From NCBI GenBank assembly GCA_016927835.1, contig JAFGMA010000399.1:62001-126000 (forward strand): a DNA stretch of 64,000 nucleotides. The letters run 5' to 3'. The notes under the pieces were generated by a model. That model was not told the DNA's origin, made no database searches, and was given only the letters and a program-made list of their open reading frames with translations. The translations under genes and the position numbers were made by a program. Positions 18,535 to 27,410 of the stretch are shown in pieces; the stretch's first letter is position 1, and each line of letters starts with the position of its first letter. Source of the stretch: Candidatus Zhuqueibacterota bacterium (GTDB lineage Bacteria; Zhuqueibacterota; Zhuqueibacteria; Thermofontimicrobiales; Sulfurfontimicrobiaceae).

Positions 18535-19873
18535 CTGCGGATTGATTCGCCGCTTTCATGCGCCTGAGATAGATTAATTTTTTCTGCAGAAGGCGCTCCT
18601 GCTCGTTGAGTGCAACCAACATCCCGATGAAAAAACCAATTTGAACCAGCAATTGCTGACTGATAATATCAGGACCCGCCAGGAAAGCAATGCAAATTGC
18701 CAGAAGCCCGGTCAGGAGTCCGATTCCTATATTTGAATTATAGGGGCTCTTGGAAGCCGCGGCTTTGAATCCCTGTATGAATGACATGATAATTCCCCAG
18801 AAAAACATCAATATACCGGGATAGCCCAATTGCGCGGTCAGAAAGAAATAGGAATTGTGCACCATTTCCGAAAACTGCCATGAGCGCGGATCCGCCTTTT
18901 CATAATCAAAGACAAAATTGGGCGATACCAGTTCGTAATTCCCCAGACCTGTCCCAAAAATCGGATTGGCTTTTATCATCCGCCGCGCGATTCTGAATTG
19001 ATCAAAACGGATGGTTGTTGCACTTTCGCGCTCTTCGCCGAACTGCCTTTCGATAGTTGGCAGGTAGTGAATCAAAAAAGCTGCCCCAAAAATAATGAGC
19101 AATCCCAGTGCCCACTTGATTTTCGGACGATACTTGCTTTTGAGGAGACTTAAAAAAAACATCAATGCCATTGCCCCGGCAAATGAAACCCAGGCGCCCC
19201 GAGCAAAGGTGATTAAAACCGTCAAAACGCCTGCACCCAGCACAACGCCATACCATTTGGTCAGGCTCTTTTGCTGCGGCTTGTAAAACAGGAATAAACG
19301 GAGCAGTATCGGCACCAGCATGATCAGGTAATTTGCCAGATAATGCGGCGCATAGAATGTGCCGGTTGAACGCCAATTATGGAATTGCTCATTGATAAAT
19401 GGCATCAGGGGCGTGGGACCGATTCGCCATTGCCACATCGCCAAAAGCCACTCAAACAGAATGCCAACGTAAAATCCCGCCATGATGGCATGAACATCTT
19501 TCTGGGTCTTGACATGATTTGCTACGCACAAAAAAACCAGATAGGCACGAACCGCTTTTGATAATTCTGCCATTGCCCAACCGAAATTGATGGCAGGCAC
19601 CGCCGTTATGACAATCCATATAACCAATACGAAGAACGGCGCGCTTATCTTTCGAAAATAGAATTTGAATTTTTCTTTTGATTTGATCCCTTGAAAAATC
19701 AGCGCAAAAACAGGGAAATCAACCATGATGACCCCTGTGTAATGATAAAAAATCCAACCCAGGTTGAAAATGTAATAAAAGCTTAATAGGAACAAAAGAG
19801 TCCGTTTTGGATTTTTTGTCGCAAAGGAGCAGAGTGCAATGATAGCTCCTATTGCAAAAGTCAAAAGCTTCAT
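18506..19873 (-). CDS. O-antigen polymerase/ligase-like membrane protein (Wzy/WaaL family)
   Basis: 455 aa with about 11-12 hydrophobic segments. The large periplasmic loop and the segment MVHNSYFFLTAQLGYPG (~residues 342-358), together with FGTGLGNYE, match the Wzy_C/O-antigen ligase family. It either polymerises flipped repeat units (Wzy) or transfers glycan to an acceptor (WaaL); sequence alone cannot decide. As the only such gene in the locus and next to a wzx, polymerase is the simpler reading. Its 3' end overlaps the annotated start of wzx. Confidence 0.8.
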   Translation of the reverse strand: MKLLTFAIGAIIALCSFATKNPKRTLLFLLSFYYIFNLGWIFYHYTGVIMVDFPVFALIFQGIKSKEKFKFYFRKISAPFFVLVIWIVITAVPAINFGWAMAELSKAVRAYLVFLCVANHVKTQKDVHAIMAGFYVGILFEWLLAMWQWRIGPTPLMPFINEQFHNWRSTGTFYAPHYLANYLIMLVPILLRLFLFYKPQQKSLTKWYGVVLGAGVLTVLITFARGAWVSFAGAMALMFFLSLLKSKYRPKIKWALGLLIIFGAAFLIHYLPTIERQFGEERESATTIRFDQFRIARRMIKANPIFGTGLGNYELVSPNFVFDYEKADPRSWQFSEMVHNSYFFLTAQLGYPGILMFFWGIIMSFIQGFKAAASKSPYNSNIGIGLLTGLLAICIAFLAGPDIISQQLLVQIGFFIGMLVALNEQERLLQKKLIYLRRMKAANQSADGRAPGQAA

Positions 19874-19918
19874 ATCTTTTTGCCGCTCGTTAGGGCGTGA
19901 TTAAGGCACAAATATTTC

Positions 19919-20926
19919 TCAGGTTTCTTTGTTCGCAACGATTTGAAATCCCCTTGGCGAGTAAATCGTTATCGGTGATAGCCATTCCCAAATGGCTTGC
20001 AGCCATCTCAAATCGCTTCGTGCTGGTCCGCTTGAAATAACTCGCGCTTTGAAACCATATTGGGCAAGCTCGCGCTTAAGCTCCTTCGGATTGAATAAAT
20101 ATTCCATATATGTATCCAGTATCGGATCAAGCGGACACACACCTCGCCGAAATTCTGACTTTTGCGAGAAATTATTGCGCATGAACTGGTTCACTGCCTC
20201 AATGATCGTCTCTTTGGCATACCCAAACGTGAAACTCGCATACTCGGTCACTTGCTCCGGCGACAATTCCGGGAACTGCTCACGGATGATCTCTTTTCTC
20301 TGGTCAAGGTAGCACGTCTCGCCCTTGGAGTGCCCATAAAGCGATATCGCCCCGGGATAATTTTCAAATACATCCCACAATCTATAATTCTTTCGCCGCA
20401 CAGAAGGCGATGCGCCATTGTTCCCATCCCGAATGATAAGGAAACCGTCTTTTCTGGTTATTCTGCCGGCAATTTCTAAAAATGCATCGTAGTGCCGGTA
20501 ATGCGATATCGCTTCGACGCTGAAAATTCCATCGACACTATTCGCCGGCAATTTGAGCTCGCCAATGTCGCTCTCTATGGTTTCGATATTATCCAGATTC
20601 GCGCTTTTCGCCAGAAAATTTGTTGAATCGATACAATCCGTATAATAATCAACAGCATATACCTTTTGGGCTCCCAATAGCCCAAGCAGCACACTGAACG
20701 TTCCCGCGCCACAGCCGGCATCCATAATGACTTTGCCCTTAATCCGGTCTTTGACGTATCGCGTATCATTCAGCATGGTGTACAGGTGTTTTATGCCGGT
20801 CAATTTATTGCTAATCGTATGTTTCGTATCTTTTATCCATGCCAGGCGTGTGGTATATTCTGCATTATTTTTTTTGAATGCCTCCATTGCCGCCATAAAT
20901 CTGGATTCGATGTCATTTTCAGTCAT
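19919..20926 (-). CDS. Class I SAM-dependent methyltransferase
   Basis: 335 aa. The SAM-binding motif IMDAGCGAGTFSVLLG starts near residue 68, followed by an acidic loop (ETIESDIGELKLP) and ISHYRHYDAFLEIAGRI. The ~65 residues before the core and ~140 after it are larger than a minimal methyltransferase and may recognise a glycan or lipid. ATG at 20926 has AAGGA 8 nt upstream. It sits between another methyltransferase and the polymerase gene. Substrate unknown; sugar O-methylation is an inference from context. Confidence 0.8.
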   Translation of the reverse strand: MTENDIESRFMAAMEAFKKNNAEYTTRLAWIKDTKHTISNKLTGIKHLYTMLNDTRYVKDRIKGKVIMDAGCGAGTFSVLLGLLGAQKVYAVDYYTDCIDSTNFLAKSANLDNIETIESDIGELKLPANSVDGIFSVEAISHYRHYDAFLEIAGRITRKDGFLIIRDGNNGASPSVRRKNYRLWDVFENYPGAISLYGHSKGETCYLDQRKEIIREQFPELSPEQVTEYASFTFGYAKETIIEAVNQFMRNNFSQKSEFRRGVCPLDPILDTYMEYLFNPKELKRELAQYGFKARVISSGPARSDLRWLQAIWEWLSPITIYSPRGFQIVANKET

Positions 20927-20990
20927 TCGATCATTCCTTCATGTCGAGTCACAAGTGTTTTGTTGCTCCCTCAATTCTCAACGGTTTTAT

Positions 20991-21857
20991 TTATGTGCCT
21001 TTTCCCGCATAATAGATCATCCGGTATCGATTCCCCATTAATCGCGCAGCAAAGTCTAATATCTTGGTACCTAGTGATAGCAACGGCGGAATTGGAACGG
21101 ATTGCCAGCGCTCGATTTTTGAATCCATCCAGGCGATTTTCAGCCTCCGATCGAATCCCGCTTGTTTCAACAAATGCTCCAACGTTCTTTTATTGAAAAA
21201 AAAATTATGATGGATATCGTACAATAAAACCAACGGGGAAACTATCTTTTTGAAGCTGAGAGCATAAATTAGATGCCCGACGGCATTAATCAGGCTTTTT
21301 TGGTTTATCGTAAAAATCATCAGTACACCATCAGCTTTCAGTACCCGATGAATTTCGCGGAGCGTACTGAGAGGATCATCTAAATGTTCTACGACATCCC
21401 AAAGGGTAACGACCGAAAAATAATCATCCGGATACTCGGCGCTTTCCAGGGTACAATTTTGAATATTAAGTTTTCTCTGTTCCACCGCATAGGAATATGC
21501 TTTCGAAGAAATCTCGACGCCATAGGCTTCCCATCCATGTTCTTCAGCCATTTCCAGGAACGCACCATAAGAACAGCCAACATCCAACAGGCGTTTCTTT
21601 TCGGTCATGGTGTCCAATGATTTCAGCACATTATTGTAAGCATTGTATGGTTCGCGATCCCTCTTTTCTCCGGCTTTAAGCGCTTGAAAATAGGGCGATT
21701 CAAGATATGAATCGCTATCATATAAATCAAAAAGCGAGTTGCCTGCAATCAAATTTTTTCTAAAAACAGTTCCACAGTCAATACATTTACAGATGGTGCC
21801 GTTCGGCAAATTCGCAATGAGTTTGTTTGTTGGGTAGTTACAAATCGGGCAATTCAT
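20991..21857 (-). CDS. Zinc-ribbon class I methyltransferase
   Basis: The track start (TTG at 21914) overlaps the upstream gene by 77 nt. The ATG at 21857, with GGAGG 13 nt upstream, puts MNCPICNY at the N-terminus, so I prefer it (288 aa). CPIC...CKCIDC forms a zinc ribbon. The methyltransferase core follows: LLDVGCSYGAFLEMA, YGVEIS, LWDVVEHLDDPLSTLREIHRVLK. This zinc-ribbon plus Methyltransf_23 layout is frequent in surface-polysaccharide loci. The overlap with the preceding membrane glycosyltransferase (~20 nt) suggests coupling. Confidence 0.82.
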   Translation of the reverse strand: MNCPICNYPTNKLIANLPNGTICKCIDCGTVFRKNLIAGNSLFDLYDSDSYLESPYFQALKAGEKRDREPYNAYNNVLKSLDTMTEKKRLLDVGCSYGAFLEMAEEHGWEAYGVEISSKAYSYAVEQRKLNIQNCTLESAEYPDDYFSVVTLWDVVEHLDDPLSTLREIHRVLKADGVLMIFTINQKSLINAVGHLIYALSFKKIVSPLVLLYDIHHNFFFNKRTLEHLLKQAGFDRRLKIAWMDSKIERWQSVPIPPLLSLGTKILDFAARLMGNRYRMIYYAGKGT

Positions 21858-23088
21858 GAATACGCTTCTTCCTCCTATTCTTAATTTTTTCGTTAAAGAG
21901 ATGCACAATTTCAACTGCCGCGAAAAGACCCATAAATGGTATCAAAGGTATTCTATATCTGGGCCAGGGTAAAGTTATGACATGAATTGCAGTCATATAC
22001 AGGAAAATCAAATATATTAACATAAATTCTTTCCAACGGTTGCGCGTGCGCAAAATCCCGGGTAAGAAAAAAAAGAGAAGCATTAGATGGATGATCAAAA
22101 GCACATAATAAACGATCCCTTTTCCGGCGTGCTTTGTTCCATCGGGAACAGTGGAATAGATGCGGCTCCAGTAACGAAATAGCTTTTTTACCCACAGCTT
22201 CGCTGTTCCGGCGACATCGCGTTTCATATTCTGTTTGGCTTCGGCAGTGAAGAACCTCTCTCTCTCAACAAATGTCATCCCGTTGGTCATTGAATCTGCG
22301 AGTGCCTGGGTTTTGTGGTACTCATATTCTCCATCGAAAGGCAGATAGTTTCCAGCCCAGAGCACATACCCCAATCCCACTGAAACCGGTGTAAACGATC
22401 CCGAAACGCGATAATTTCGGATTGTCCACGGTGCAATAGTCATACATAAAAAAATGCTAAACAAAGCAGAGTTTAGCGCCGCTTTTTTAAATGGTTGAAC
22501 GAATATTAATCCGCTGAAAAAAATCACCGGAAAATACAGTGTAATCCCACGCGTCAATGTACAAATGCCCCCGGTGACTGCTGCCAGGATCAAAAATATC
22601 ATTTTCTGGGTTCGATAAAATCGAACAGTAAAATAGATTAAGCAAATAAATAAAAAGATAAAAACTGTTTCAGTATATAGAAATGATGTTAGCGCGATGA
22701 TTTCCGGATGAAATAATGCAATCAAACAGGCGATCGCGGCGACGGCTTCGCTGAAAAATTCCCGTGCCAATAAAAAGGTGACGCAAGCGATTCCAACGTT
22801 AAGCAAGCATTGGATCAATTCCACTAAAACCGTAGAATGACCGAACAAAAAATAAATACTACTAAGGAAAGCCGGGTACGCCGGCGGTAAAAACAGCGTG
22901 GGATTCACACCATCCTGCGTGAATCCGAGACCTTTGGTGATGTTTACTGCAACTGCATTATAAGCCGCCGAATCCATTGCATCAATTGTTCCGATGTTGG
23001 GAAAGGCGAGAACAAAAAGTATCCTGACTATTAATCCCACACCGATTATCGCCAGCAGCGCTTTTCGATTTTTTATCGTATCCATCAT
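21838..23088 (-). CDS. GT39/ArnT-like polytopic membrane glycosyltransferase
   Basis: 416 aa with about 10 hydrophobic segments. The first periplasmic loop has DAMDSAAYNAVAVNITKG followed by PPAYPAFLSSIYFLFG, the layout of PMT/ArnT-type transferases that use polyprenyl-phosphate sugars (the acidic residue is catalytic in the family). Acts in the inner membrane with its active site facing the periplasm, probably adding side-branch sugars. Its ATG overlaps the DUF2304 stop (ATGA), and a polyprenyl-phosphate GT2 gene lies just beyond, so the three form a unit: GT2 makes the lipid-linked sugar and this protein uses it (inference). Confidence 0.8.
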   Translation of the reverse strand: MMDTIKNRKALLAIIGVGLIVRILFVLAFPNIGTIDAMDSAAYNAVAVNITKGLGFTQDGVNPTLFLPPAYPAFLSSIYFLFGHSTVLVELIQCLLNVGIACVTFLLAREFFSEAVAAIACLIALFHPEIIALTSFLYTETVFIFLFICLIYFTVRFYRTQKMIFLILAAVTGGICTLTRGITLYFPVIFFSGLIFVQPFKKAALNSALFSIFLCMTIAPWTIRNYRVSGSFTPVSVGLGYVLWAGNYLPFDGEYEYHKTQALADSMTNGMTFVERERFFTAEAKQNMKRDVAGTAKLWVKKLFRYWSRIYSTVPDGTKHAGKGIVYYVLLIIHLMLLFFFLPGILRTRNRWKEFMLIYLIFLYMTAIHVITLPWPRYRIPLIPFMGLFAAVEIVHLFNEKIKNRRKKRIHELPDL

Positions 23089-23474
23089 ATTACCGCGTTC
23101 GCCGATTTTTCGTCATGAGAAATGTAATTCTTCTCAATATCATTCACTTTCTTTTCGAGCAGCGCTAAATTTTGGGTCAGCGACTTGTTTTGCTCTGCCA
23201 ACTTGGAGATGACGACTGAATAGTGAAACATGATTAGCAGCAGACCAAGAATCGCGATTACAAAAACCAGTGCGGGCTCATAATAGATGCCCACGAAATG
23301 CGCCAATCCTTCGATGGCATCGCTGAAAATAGGTGCCAGCAAAAGCAAAAATCCGGTAATCACCCAGAAGAGCGCATATTCCTCTTTCAGATTTTTTCGA
23401 CGAATGAAATTGATTACGAAAACCAGAATTGCCATGCTCACCAGGCAGATGAAAATTCTTGCTTTAATGTCCAT
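23085..23474 (-). CDS. DUF2304 family small membrane protein
   Basis: 129 aa: three hydrophobic segments (~5-22, ~34-52, ~65-88) and a C-terminal coiled-coil-like stretch (KLAEQNKSLTQNLALLEKKV). The motif LKEEYALFWVITGFLLLL is characteristic of DUF2304, a family of unknown function regularly encoded next to GT2 polyprenyl-phosphate transferases. Here it overlaps the GT2 gene by 11 nt and the GT39-like gene by 4 nt, so it is very likely a partner of one or both. Confidence 0.85.
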   Translation of the reverse strand: MDIKARIFICLVSMAILVFVINFIRRKNLKEEYALFWVITGFLLLLAPIFSDAIEGLAHFVGIYYEPALVFVIAILGLLLIMFHYSVVISKLAEQNKSLTQNLALLEKKVNDIEKNYISHDEKSANAVI

Positions 23475-24195
23475 TGCTTATCGCCTCTCTCCTTATTTGC
23501 CCTCTCCGCAGAAGGATGATGAAAATTGCCAAAAACATTTTATAAATATAATACAGCGATTTGAGTTTGCTGTGCATCGAGCTTCCGGCGATACGATTTC
23601 GCATAACCACGGGAACTTCTTTGATTTTGAATCCCAGAAAATTCAGCAGAATAATTGTATCCGCATCAGGATAATCGGACGGATAGTTGTCGTTGGCGAA
23701 AGACAACATCACCCGCCGGTTCATCGCCTGGTAGCCTGATGTCGGATCCGATACTTTTTGCCTGATCACTATCGAGGCGATTTTACCAAAGATTGCCATG
23801 CCGATTCTCCGGGCAAGCGGAACCGTATATTGCAAATCGCCCAAAAAACGCGAACCGATGGTAATATCCGCTTCACCGGACTGCACGACACTCAACAAGT
23901 CGCGGATGCAACGGGGATCGTGCTGCCCGTCGCCGTCAATGAGAACTCCATAATCATAACCTTCTGCAACAGCGTATTTGAAACCGGTTTGAATCGCTCC
24001 GCCATAACCTAAATTGCACGCCAAATTGATGACATTCGCGCCGGCTTCTCTGGCGACATTGGCTGTATTATCTTTCGAATTATCATTGATCACGACGATT
24101 GAAATATCATCGATTGAATTCCGGATTTCTGAAATCACCTTGCCAATATTCATTTCTTCGTTATACGCCGGAATAATTGCTAATATTTTTTTCAT
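23464..24195 (-). CDS. GT2 glycosyltransferase, polyprenyl-phosphate sugar synthase type
   Basis: The track starts at a TTG (24204); the ATG at 24195, just after GGAG, is the likely start (243 aa). GT-A fold: AIIPAYNEEMNIGKVI, INDNSKDNT, LIDGDGQHDP (DXD near residue 93) and GSRFLGD. There is one hydrophobic C-terminal segment. This resembles DPM1-like enzymes that load hexose on polyprenyl phosphate at the cytoplasmic face. The overlapping DUF2304 and GT39-like genes downstream support that role. Confidence 0.85.
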   Translation of the reverse strand: MKKILAIIPAYNEEMNIGKVISEIRNSIDDISIVVINDNSKDNTANVAREAGANVINLACNLGYGGAIQTGFKYAVAEGYDYGVLIDGDGQHDPRCIRDLLSVVQSGEADITIGSRFLGDLQYTVPLARRIGMAIFGKIASIVIRQKVSDPTSGYQAMNRRVMLSFANDNYPSDYPDADTIILLNFLGFKIKEVPVVMRNRIAGSSMHSKLKSLYYIYKMFLAIFIILLRRGQIRREAISNGH

Positions 24196-24436
24196 AGTCT
24201 CCAAATTGTTCCTTACAGGTTAGAAACAGCTCAGGATTTGAATGATGCCGTCTCAGTAATTCACTCATTCGCTTAAAGCAATAAATATACCACCCCAAAA
24301 TACAGACTTTGCAACCGGTTGGCTTTATTCAGCTTCACTTCGTTCAAACGCCTCATACAAATATCGTATTTCTATTTTGAAAGAATTCGCTTGCTCAGAT
24401 GCTCGTGGCGCGTTCCGCCTTTGCACCGCTTATATT

Positions 24437-26179
24437 TCATTTTTGTAAATCCGCAGCTTTCTCGCCGGTCGCAGCAGCAGGCGCATCCATTATTTCATAA
24501 ATTCGCGTGCCCAGTCCATTGGCTTGTTCATCGGAATAAATCAATTTCAAATCCGGAGGAACGCCTACGCCTTCGTACAAATTCGAAATCAACGGGTGAT
24601 GGTGCCTGTACCTGTCATCCAGGACCAGGTATTGCGCGCCTCGGTACCTGGCATACGCTAAAAGCCGATCTACATCATTTTCGGGAATCTCGACCGACTC
24701 CTTAATCTCATAATTTCCCGCATAGAAACTTACCGCATGATTGTACGCCATAATGATCGGGTGCTTTTTACCGTTTTCCCTGAGCCACAAACCGGCTTTC
24801 TGCTGCTCAATTGCCGGCTCCCATTCAGCAGTGGAGGTTTGATCGCGCTTCATTTGTTTTCCGAATTCAGGCAATATCGATGAAATTAAAATCAGGGAGA
24901 TCGCAATCGCGAAACTAACGAATTTGATGCAGGCTTTTCCCGATTGCATCTGGAGCAGGTCAGGCAATGACGAGTTAAGCCAGTTTTTCAATTGCACGGT
25001 TCCCCTGGCGATCCAAAGGAAGCTGATCGGTAACAGCGGTATCAAATATCGCGGCGCAGGGAAGAATGCTGAGAGCAAGCCAATCCAGAAAAAAATGATG
25101 AATGACAGCAGGTAAAAATCGAGCAGCGTTTGTTCGCGATTCAAGCGTATAGAAAACAGCCCCAATGCCAGCAGCATGATCAATGGCAGGTTCAATATTT
25201 CCGGTATATTGCTCTTCAAAAGTTTATAAAAATTTTCAATCGCTTTGGCGGCAAAATCCTTTATGGATATTTTTACCACCGGCTGACCCGCTTTCTCCTG
25301 ATTTCTGACAAACGTGCCCAGGTGGTAAACCTCATCCTGCAAAAGCCGCTTGTTATCTTTTGACAGCGAATGAAACGGGTGCTCCTGAAACTTCGCTTTA
25401 TTTCTCACATACATCGATCCCTGCTGATTCGACGCTCCTTTGGCACTGATGGTCCATACGCCGGTTGCCTGACGCAAATAAATTAAATACGGGGAAGCTG
25501 TCAGTAAAAATCCTATTGCTGCCAACAGAAATATCGCCAGATATGATTTTACCTTTGCCCTGTGGAGCAATTGGAAAAGGATCAGCACTGACAGGGAAAA
25601 CAAAAATGCGATCAGAAATCCGGTTCCTTCGGGTCGTGCCAGGTAGGCAGCACCGAACAGGCAACCGGCAAAAAATCCTTTCAACGGACTGCTGTTTTTC
25701 ATAGCCGACCAGCCGAAGAAAATACCCAGAATCCCGACCAACGAGTAAAGCGGTTCCGTTTCAATTTTTACATTATAAACCGCCGCGATGCTGAAAAAGG
25801 CGATCAGCAAGCTGCTTCCGCAGGCGATATTTCGGCTGTAATACCTTTTTACGAAAAAGAAGAACGGAACGATGAGCAGACTGCTCAGCGCAATGGACAG
25901 CAACCGCGCCGCCAATATATAATCGGGAATAATGTATGCGACTAGCGCCACCAAAGCGGGGTAGAGCGGCGTCCAGTAAGGGTGCAGAACATGGTTCAAA
26001 CCATTGAGATGCCCGCTGGCAGCCAGCTTGATATAATTGACTTCATCAAAGCCGATGGCGACTTCTTTGGTCAAAAAGATCAGTCGAAACGCAACTGCCC
26101 CAATCAAAATCAGGCTCAGTATAATCCAATCTTTGAACTGCATATCGCGTAGGTGAGTTTTAATCCATTTGCCCGGCAT
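24437..26179 (-). CDS. GT39-like polytopic membrane glycosyltransferase
   Basis: 580 aa with roughly 11-12 hydrophobic segments and a soluble C-terminal domain (~residues 430-570). The first extracytoplasmic loop has IGFDEVNYIKLA and HPYWTPLYPALVALV, with the Asp-Glu pair expected in PMT/ArnT-type enzymes. ATG at 26179 has GGAG 8 nt upstream. Longer than its neighbour at 21838-23088 and clearly divergent from it, so it may transfer a different sugar. It lies 16 nt from the GT4 gene upstream. A 240-bp gap without features follows. Confidence 0.8.
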   Translation of the reverse strand: MPGKWIKTHLRDMQFKDWIILSLILIGAVAFRLIFLTKEVAIGFDEVNYIKLAASGHLNGLNHVLHPYWTPLYPALVALVAYIIPDYILAARLLSIALSSLLIVPFFFFVKRYYSRNIACGSSLLIAFFSIAAVYNVKIETEPLYSLVGILGIFFGWSAMKNSSPLKGFFAGCLFGAAYLARPEGTGFLIAFLFSLSVLILFQLLHRAKVKSYLAIFLLAAIGFLLTASPYLIYLRQATGVWTISAKGASNQQGSMYVRNKAKFQEHPFHSLSKDNKRLLQDEVYHLGTFVRNQEKAGQPVVKISIKDFAAKAIENFYKLLKSNIPEILNLPLIMLLALGLFSIRLNREQTLLDFYLLSFIIFFWIGLLSAFFPAPRYLIPLLPISFLWIARGTVQLKNWLNSSLPDLLQMQSGKACIKFVSFAIAISLILISSILPEFGKQMKRDQTSTAEWEPAIEQQKAGLWLRENGKKHPIIMAYNHAVSFYAGNYEIKESVEIPENDVDRLLAYARYRGAQYLVLDDRYRHHHPLISNLYEGVGVPPDLKLIYSDEQANGLGTRIYEIMDAPAAATGEKAADLQK

Positions 26180-26195
26180 TCAACATTCTCCTGAT

Positions 26196-27296
26196 TCAGC
26201 TTTTTCGAATCATTTTGTAAAAAAGAGTTTCATACCTATCGGTAATTCTATCCCAGGTGTAGGCTTCCATTATCCTGGCAACCGCTTTTTTCTGATATTC
26301 CTGCACGATTTTCGGATTGTCCAACAGGTGCTGCATTTTTTCGGGCAGATCACTTTCATCCTTGACATTGAAGAAAATGCCAGCATCCCGCAATACCTCT
26401 CGATGTTCGGGCACATCATTGGCAAGCACGCAATTGCCAAATCCCATCCCTTCGAGAAGGGCAGGATGGGTGCCGCCAACTTCGGTCGCCTGGATGTAGA
26501 AGTAGGCGTGCGATTGGAACTCACGATAGCCTTTGCCAAACACGTATCCGGTGAAAATGATACGCGGATCTTTGGTTGATTTGATTTTCCTGATATATTC
26601 AGAGCTATAAGGCGCATCGCCCACAACGACGAGATTCAGGTCGGTTTCCACTTTTTCGAACGCCTTGACCACTTCGAGCGCGTTATTTTCCGGTTCGATG
26701 CGGCTGACATACAACACATATTTCCCGGGCTTTACGCCGAACTTATCCAGCACCTCTGTGGTGGATTCCTTTTCGGTAGGCGCTCCATAAGGGATGAAGG
26801 TCGATTCTTTGCCAAACTTCTTCTGATAATACTTTCGGATAAAAATAGAATCGGTTACAATTTCATTCGCGCTGAACGTAGCAATCCTTTCGGACAGCAG
26901 GTAATACCAGCGACCCAATATATTCCATTTTGCCCGCTGCCATTCCAATCCATCTACATTGATCGCCACTTTTTTGCCTCCCAGACGGGGAATGAGTGCG
27001 AACGCGCTGTTCGCGCTATTACAGATTAAAATAACATCGAATTTTTGAACTAATGAATGCCAGGCACAGAGGAACGTGTGCGCAACCGTGTCAAGATATT
27101 TGTGGCTGATTGTAGGCAAAATTACCAATTCGACACCTTTATAATATTTCTCTTTGTAATCAATAATGTTCGATCTCCCGTAGACCGTCACTTCATGGTT
27201 CTTTTCAACCAGACGCGTTGACAATTCCTCTGCAAAGGTCTCAAATCCGCCGTAGTTTGCGGGGATTCCTCTTATTCCCATTATCGCGATTTTCAT
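26196..27296 (-). CDS. GT4 glycosyltransferase with DUF1972 (rhamnosyltransferase-like) N-terminus
   Basis: 366 aa. The N-terminus MGIRGIPANYGGFETFAEEL is the hallmark of the DUF1972 half found in bacterial rhamnosyltransferases such as WsaF and WchF relatives. The donor half has YVSRIEPENNALEVV and an ATEVGGTHPALLEGMGFGN segment in the E-x7-E position. Predicted cytoplasmic enzyme adding a deoxyhexose early in the repeat unit; the exact sugar is an inference from family resemblance. Confidence 0.85.
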   Translation of the reverse strand: MKIAIMGIRGIPANYGGFETFAEELSTRLVEKNHEVTVYGRSNIIDYKEKYYKGVELVILPTISHKYLDTVAHTFLCAWHSLVQKFDVILICNSANSAFALIPRLGGKKVAINVDGLEWQRAKWNILGRWYYLLSERIATFSANEIVTDSIFIRKYYQKKFGKESTFIPYGAPTEKESTTEVLDKFGVKPGKYVLYVSRIEPENNALEVVKAFEKVETDLNLVVVGDAPYSSEYIRKIKSTKDPRIIFTGYVFGKGYREFQSHAYFYIQATEVGGTHPALLEGMGFGNCVLANDVPEHREVLRDAGIFFNVKDESDLPEKMQHLLDNPKIVQEYQKKAVARIMEAYTWDRITDRYETLFYKMIRKS

Positions 27297-27410
27297 TGGT
27301 GATCTTCAAATCCCTTTTATTTGAATACGTCTTCGATAAACTGTTTGTCGCTGTATCTTATGCTAGAGCGTGCGGCTTCATCCGTTTGAGGATAACTTCA
27401 TTCACCGCCT

